64,000 nucleotides of DNA from UBA4971 sp029551185 (GTDB lineage Bacteria; Bacillota; SHA-98; UBA4971), in assembly GCA_035593725.1 (NCBI GenBank), contig DAOSZN010000009.1:1-64000 (forward strand), given 5' to 3'. The position numbers and the translations under genes are program-made. This document shows, one piece after another, positions 60,694-64,000 of this stretch. The notes beneath the pieces are model-generated. The model had not been told where the DNA came from and did no database searches. It saw only the letters and a list, made by a program, of their open reading frames with translations. How positions within the stretch are numbered: the stretch's first letter is position 1; every line of letters begins with the position of its first letter.

Positions 60694-62952
60694 ATGTCGA
60701 GAGGTTTTGGCCGTATTCTGTCCATCCTGGCTATCGGGCTTGTCTTCGTGCTTTGTATTGGATCAGGGGTCGTAATTGGTGTTATCTCAGCAGCACTGAA
60801 GAATATGCCCGCGCTGGAAGACTTCGAGTACAGACCGATTGAAGCCACCAGAATATATGATGTAAATAACAAACTCATTGCCCAACTGTACGTTGAAAAC
60901 CGAGTATGGGTACCCCTCTCGGAGATGCCTAAAGAGTTGCAAGATGCAGTCATCGCTGTTGAAGACTCCAAGTTCCGCGAGCATCATGGCATAGACTTTA
61001 TGGGAATACTCCGGGCTTTCCTCGTAGATATCCGTGAAGGGCGAATTGTGCAAGGCGGAAGCACCATTACCCAGCAGCTTGCAAAGAACGCATTCCTCAC
61101 CCATGAAAGAACATGGACGAGAAAGCTCCAAGAACTATTATACGCCATCCAACTGGAGCGTACTTATACAAAGGATCAAATCCTCGAACTATATCTGAAT
61201 GAAGTCTATTTCTTTCCCGGTCAAGCGGTCTACGGAGTGGAAGCCGCAGCCCAAGGATATTTCGGCAAGAGTGTTCGCCACCTGAACCTGCCTGAATCAG
61301 CGCTTCTTGCCGGTATTATACGCAATGCGTACATCTATTCACCGACACAACACCCGGAATCAGCCAAGGCGCGTCGGGCAGTTGTATTAAAACGTATGGC
61401 ACTTCTGGGGTACATATCAGAAGAAGAAGCCCAATCCGCCATGGAAGCACCCCTTGGTGCGATCGAGCCCAGGCCTTCCAAACAAGCAGCCCCGTATTTT
61501 GTCAGCTATGTCCGCGATCGGATGATATCAAAGTACGGTCATGAGACAGTATATAAAGGAGGTCTAAAGATCTACACAACTTTGGATCTTAGACTTCAGA
61601 ATCTGGCTAATCAAATCCTTCTCTCTAACCTGCCGAACGGGGGCAAGGACTCAAAAGGGCTTACCCAGCCCCAAGCTGCCATGGTAGTATTAGACGCACG
61701 CGAAGGGTATATCAAGGCAATGGTAGGCGGCAGAGGCGAAGATGAGTTTAACAGGGCTGTCATGTCTTACAGACAGCCGGGTTCAGCCTTTAAGCCTTTT
61801 GTATATACCGCAGCGCTCCAGGCAGGCTACACCCCTGCAACTATACTGGACGATTCACCCATAGAGTACGTTATCCCGGGACAAGCCGAACCATGGGCGC
61901 CGGTAAACAATGATAATAAGTTTCGCGGCCCGGTAACAGTCCGTAAAGCCCTTGAGGATTCCATTAACGTCCCGTCTGTGAAACTCTTGGACCAAATAGG
62001 AGTAGCTAATGCGATTAAAGCAGCAAAATCCATGGGAATAACAAGTCTGGTAGAATCAGGGCGTCATAATGACATGAATCTCTCCCTTGTGCTCGGGGGA
62101 TTGACGCGTGGGGTCACGCCCATCGAAATGGCCTCAGCTTATGCTGTTTTCGCTAATCAGGGCATCAAAGCTGAACCTATAGCAATACTCAGAGTCGAGG
62201 ATGCCAATGGCAATGTGCTGGAGCGAAATACTCCCCGGAAAAAAGTAGTCTTAGACGAACAGACTGCTTATATAATCACTGATATGCTCAGAGGAGTCAT
62301 TACCCGAGGAACAGGCAAATCAGCCAATATAGGTAGGCCGGCAGCAGGCAAGACAGGAACAACCACAGAATATACAAACGCCTGGTTTGTGGGATTCACC
62401 CCGGAACTTGTAGCCTGTATCTGGATAGGCAATGATGAACAGCAAAAGCCCATGGTCTATGGGGGAACCAGAATCGGAAGCGGTAAGGCTGCAGCAATCT
62501 GGGGAGCATATATGAAAGAAGCGCTGAAAGACATGCCTGTAACCGAATTCCCTGTGCCAAGCGGTATTGTTTTCGCCAAAATCTGCACGGAATCAGGCGT
62601 TCTTGCCAGTGAATCGTGCCCTGGCGCAGCAACTGAAGTTTTCATTGAAGGAACGGAACCCAGGCAGCTCTGCTATTTACACACAAGAACACAGGAAGTG
62701 GATGTCTGCATTGAATCAGGGCAGCTTGCAACAAGATATTGTCCTTCCGACCAAGTAGAGAGGCGCAGGTATTTAGTGTCAAGCGGCCTAAGGATCCTGC
62801 CTTGCGGAACCATAGTGACAGAAGAGTCAATTCCAAGGGTAGCGTGTAAAGTGCATACGTGGTGGACAACGGATTCGCATAGCGCCTCATCTAAGGAGTC
62901 TTTGGATCATAAAGAAGAATCTTCATCTTCATACGAAGACAACCCGGACTAG
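60694..62952 (+). CDS. pbpA: Class A penicillin-binding protein (transglycosylase/transpeptidase)
   Basis: A 752-aa bifunctional peptidoglycan synthase. An N-terminal membrane anchor is followed by the GT51 domain (EDSKFREHHGID, GGSTITQQLAKN, RKLQELLYAIQLE, LNEVYFFPGQAVYGVEAAAQ) and the transpeptidase domain with SxxK (GSAFKPF), SxN (SINVPSVK) and KTGTT. After it comes a Cys-containing tail with two copies of C-x-ESG-x-LA-x3-CP (near 635-650 and 677-690) and more Cys. ATG 60694 with GAGAGG upstream; the frame is open to 60643. Convergent with mutS2. Confidence 0.94.
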   Translation: MSRGFGRILSILAIGLVFVLCIGSGVVIGVISAALKNMPALEDFEYRPIEATRIYDVNNKLIAQLYVENRVWVPLSEMPKELQDAVIAVEDSKFREHHGIDFMGILRAFLVDIREGRIVQGGSTITQQLAKNAFLTHERTWTRKLQELLYAIQLERTYTKDQILELYLNEVYFFPGQAVYGVEAAAQGYFGKSVRHLNLPESALLAGIIRNAYIYSPTQHPESAKARRAVVLKRMALLGYISEEEAQSAMEAPLGAIEPRPSKQAAPYFVSYVRDRMISKYGHETVYKGGLKIYTTLDLRLQNLANQILLSNLPNGGKDSKGLTQPQAAMVVLDAREGYIKAMVGGRGEDEFNRAVMSYRQPGSAFKPFVYTAALQAGYTPATILDDSPIEYVIPGQAEPWAPVNNDNKFRGPVTVRKALEDSINVPSVKLLDQIGVANAIKAAKSMGITSLVESGRHNDMNLSLVLGGLTRGVTPIEMASAYAVFANQGIKAEPIAILRVEDANGNVLERNTPRKKVVLDEQTAYIITDMLRGVITRGTGKSANIGRPAAGKTGTTTEYTNAWFVGFTPELVACIWIGNDEQQKPMVYGGTRIGSGKAAAIWGAYMKEALKDMPVTEFPVPSGIVFAKICTESGVLASESCPGAATEVFIEGTEPRQLCYLHTRTQEVDVCIESGQLATRYCPSDQVERRRYLVSSGLRILPCGTIVTEESIPRVACKVHTWWTTDSHSASSKESLDHKEESSSSYEDNPD

Positions 62953-62957
62953 CCGGG

Positions 62958-64000
62958 CTATCTTCCACGCACTAAAACCACGGTTGCCCCGTCACCGCCT
63001 TCAGACAGCCCCCCGGGCAACGCTTCATCTACATGAGGATGTTCCTTCAGAAACTTGCGCACTGCTTGCTTTAAAGCTCCTGTCCCTTTCCCGTGAATAA
63101 TCCTTACTCTCTTTAATCCTGCAAGACAAACGTCATCCAGGTACTTATCTACGTCAGCTATGGCTTCTTCCACAGTATGCCCACGTACATCAAGCTCCAT
63201 GGAGACAGCGGATGCTTTTTCACGGGTAATGGGTGAGAGATAAACCTGTCCTGTATACGAAGGCTTCTTACGACAATCCTCGCCTTCCGGCACGTACAGA
63301 TCTTTACGAGACACTAAGACCTTCAGTCCGCCCACTTGAACTTCCACATCATCACCTTCGCCGGACACCCAGTTAATTTGACCTACCTGACCCAATTTGC
63401 CCACGAAAACCTCGGCGCCTACTTCTATTTCATCGGGATTCAAAGGTCTTACACTATCTATCTCTCCCCTTGCAATATCTTGCCCGGATAACTCCTCCTC
63501 GATGGGACGTCCTCTCTCCGAGACTTCCTTCAGTGCTTCCCTTGCCTTGCGCGCTTCATCATCAATGGCACTCATTTGCAGCTGAGAACTCTTGCGCAAT
63601 TCTTTAATAATGGCAGCTATATCAGCCTTTGCCTGCGCTAACATGGTGTCAGCTTCCGTCTTTGCCTTTCTTAAGATTTCAAGTCTGGCCTCTTCTATCT
63701 GTTTAACCTCAATTTCCTGCCTCTGCCTCAGTCTTTGCTGCTCCTCCCTGGCTTTCTCGGCTTCCTCTTTTTCTGCTTCCAGTTCCTCCATAGTTCGCTT
63801 CATTTCCGCTATGATGGAGTCAACCTGAATCCTGTCCTCTCCAAGGTAGTTACAGGCAGTATTGATTACCTCTTCAGGCAATCCAAGCCTGGAAGCTACG
63901 GCAAGGGCGCATGACCCTCCCGGCAATCCCATAATCAACCGATACGTAGGTTCCAATGTTTCAACGTCAAATTCGCACGATGCGTTTTCCGCTCCTTCGT
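62958..64000 (-). CDS. mutS2: Endonuclease MutS2, C-terminal part (runs off the window)
   Basis: The last 347 codons of a MutS2 gene. Visible: the region after the ATPase core (ETLEPTYRLIMGLPG-SCALAVASRLGLPE), a long coiled coil (about 60-150 of the visible part), a KOW-like/beta segment (VGAEVFVGKLGQVGQI), and the C-terminal Smr nuclease domain with LDVRGHTVEEA and RIIHGKGTGAL. MutS2 suppresses homologous recombination and has been linked to ribosome rescue. The start and ATPase core lie beyond position 64000. Confidence 0.93.
   Translation of the reverse strand, partial: EGAENASCEFDVETLEPTYRLIMGLPGGSCALAVASRLGLPEEVINTACNYLGEDRIQVDSIIAEMKRTMEELEAEKEEAEKAREEQQRLRQRQEIEVKQIEEARLEILRKAKTEADTMLAQAKADIAAIIKELRKSSQLQMSAIDDEARKAREALKEVSERGRPIEEELSGQDIARGEIDSVRPLNPDEIEVGAEVFVGKLGQVGQINWVSGEGDDVEVQVGGLKVLVSRKDLYVPEGEDCRKKPSYTGQVYLSPITREKASAVSMELDVRGHTVEEAIADVDKYLDDVCLAGLKRVRIIHGKGTGALKQAVRKFLKEHPHVDEALPGGLSEGGDGATVVLVRGR

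Overview
The window looks like chromosome of an anaerobic, endospore-forming low- to mid-GC Gram-positive bacterium (Bacillota, Clostridia-like; I cannot place it more closely). The evidence is a set of sporulation and germination genes (sleB-ypeB, a Spo0A-type reading frame, SpoIID, SpoIIM, BofC and YunB homologues), a CIRCE-controlled groESL, the two-subunit glyQ/glyS glycyl-tRNA synthetase, pyruvate phosphate dikinase, Fe-S class I fumarase, leucine dehydrogenase, and frequent GTG/TTG starts preceded by strong GGAGG-type ribosome sites. No phage, IS element or CRISPR array was seen.

Layout. 0-3.1 kb: tRNA-Arg, a spo0A-like gene broken by an in-frame TGA, and sleB-ypeB behind a sigma-G-like promoter. 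3.2-5.1 kb: a Nif3-family protein and an HtrA protease. 5.1-9.1 kb: cobalamin riboswitch followed by btuF-btuC-btuD-cobO (corrinoid uptake and adenosylation). 9.3-11.8 kb: iron transporter FeoAB, with FeoA fused to the FeoB GTPase domain and the FeoB membrane domain as a separate overlapping gene. 12-25 kb, all minus strand: NhaC antiporter, mtnA, fumarase alpha/beta, tldD/tldE, a four-gene ABC-2/GldG/DUF4340 operon, and a SpoIID-family gene. 25.2-25.5 kb: decayed C-terminal remnant of a serine hydrolase (beta-lactamase family). 25.5-32.8 kb: two small envelope proteins and a complete oligopeptide-type ABC transporter.

33-37.8 kb: an SOS mutagenesis cassette imuB - DUF6504 - dnaE2 (imuC) behind a near-consensus promoter with a LexA box. 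38-45 kb: leucine dehydrogenase, RNase P RNA, an RNase HI-family protein, zinc-ribbon proteins, two tRNAs, rpoD and dnaG. 45-53 kb: recO, a DUF4342 gene, then (from its own promoter) spoIIM - glyQ - glyS - ppdK. 53-64 kb: PrsW-family protease, YebC, BofC-like protein, groES-groEL, YunB, tyrS, a class A penicillin-binding protein and the 3' part of mutS2, which runs off the window.

Most striking: the oligopeptide-binding protein at 31111-32799 appears to be a natural circular permutant of the SBP_bac_5 fold. The family's C-terminal half follows the signal peptide, and the family's N-terminal half comes after it. Its partner permease OppC carries an extra extracytoplasmic domain of roughly 200 residues. 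Other points of note are the TGA-interrupted spo0A, the split FeoB, the SOS-controlled imuB cassette whose ImuB has lost catalytic carboxylates, and the serine-hydrolase remnant.
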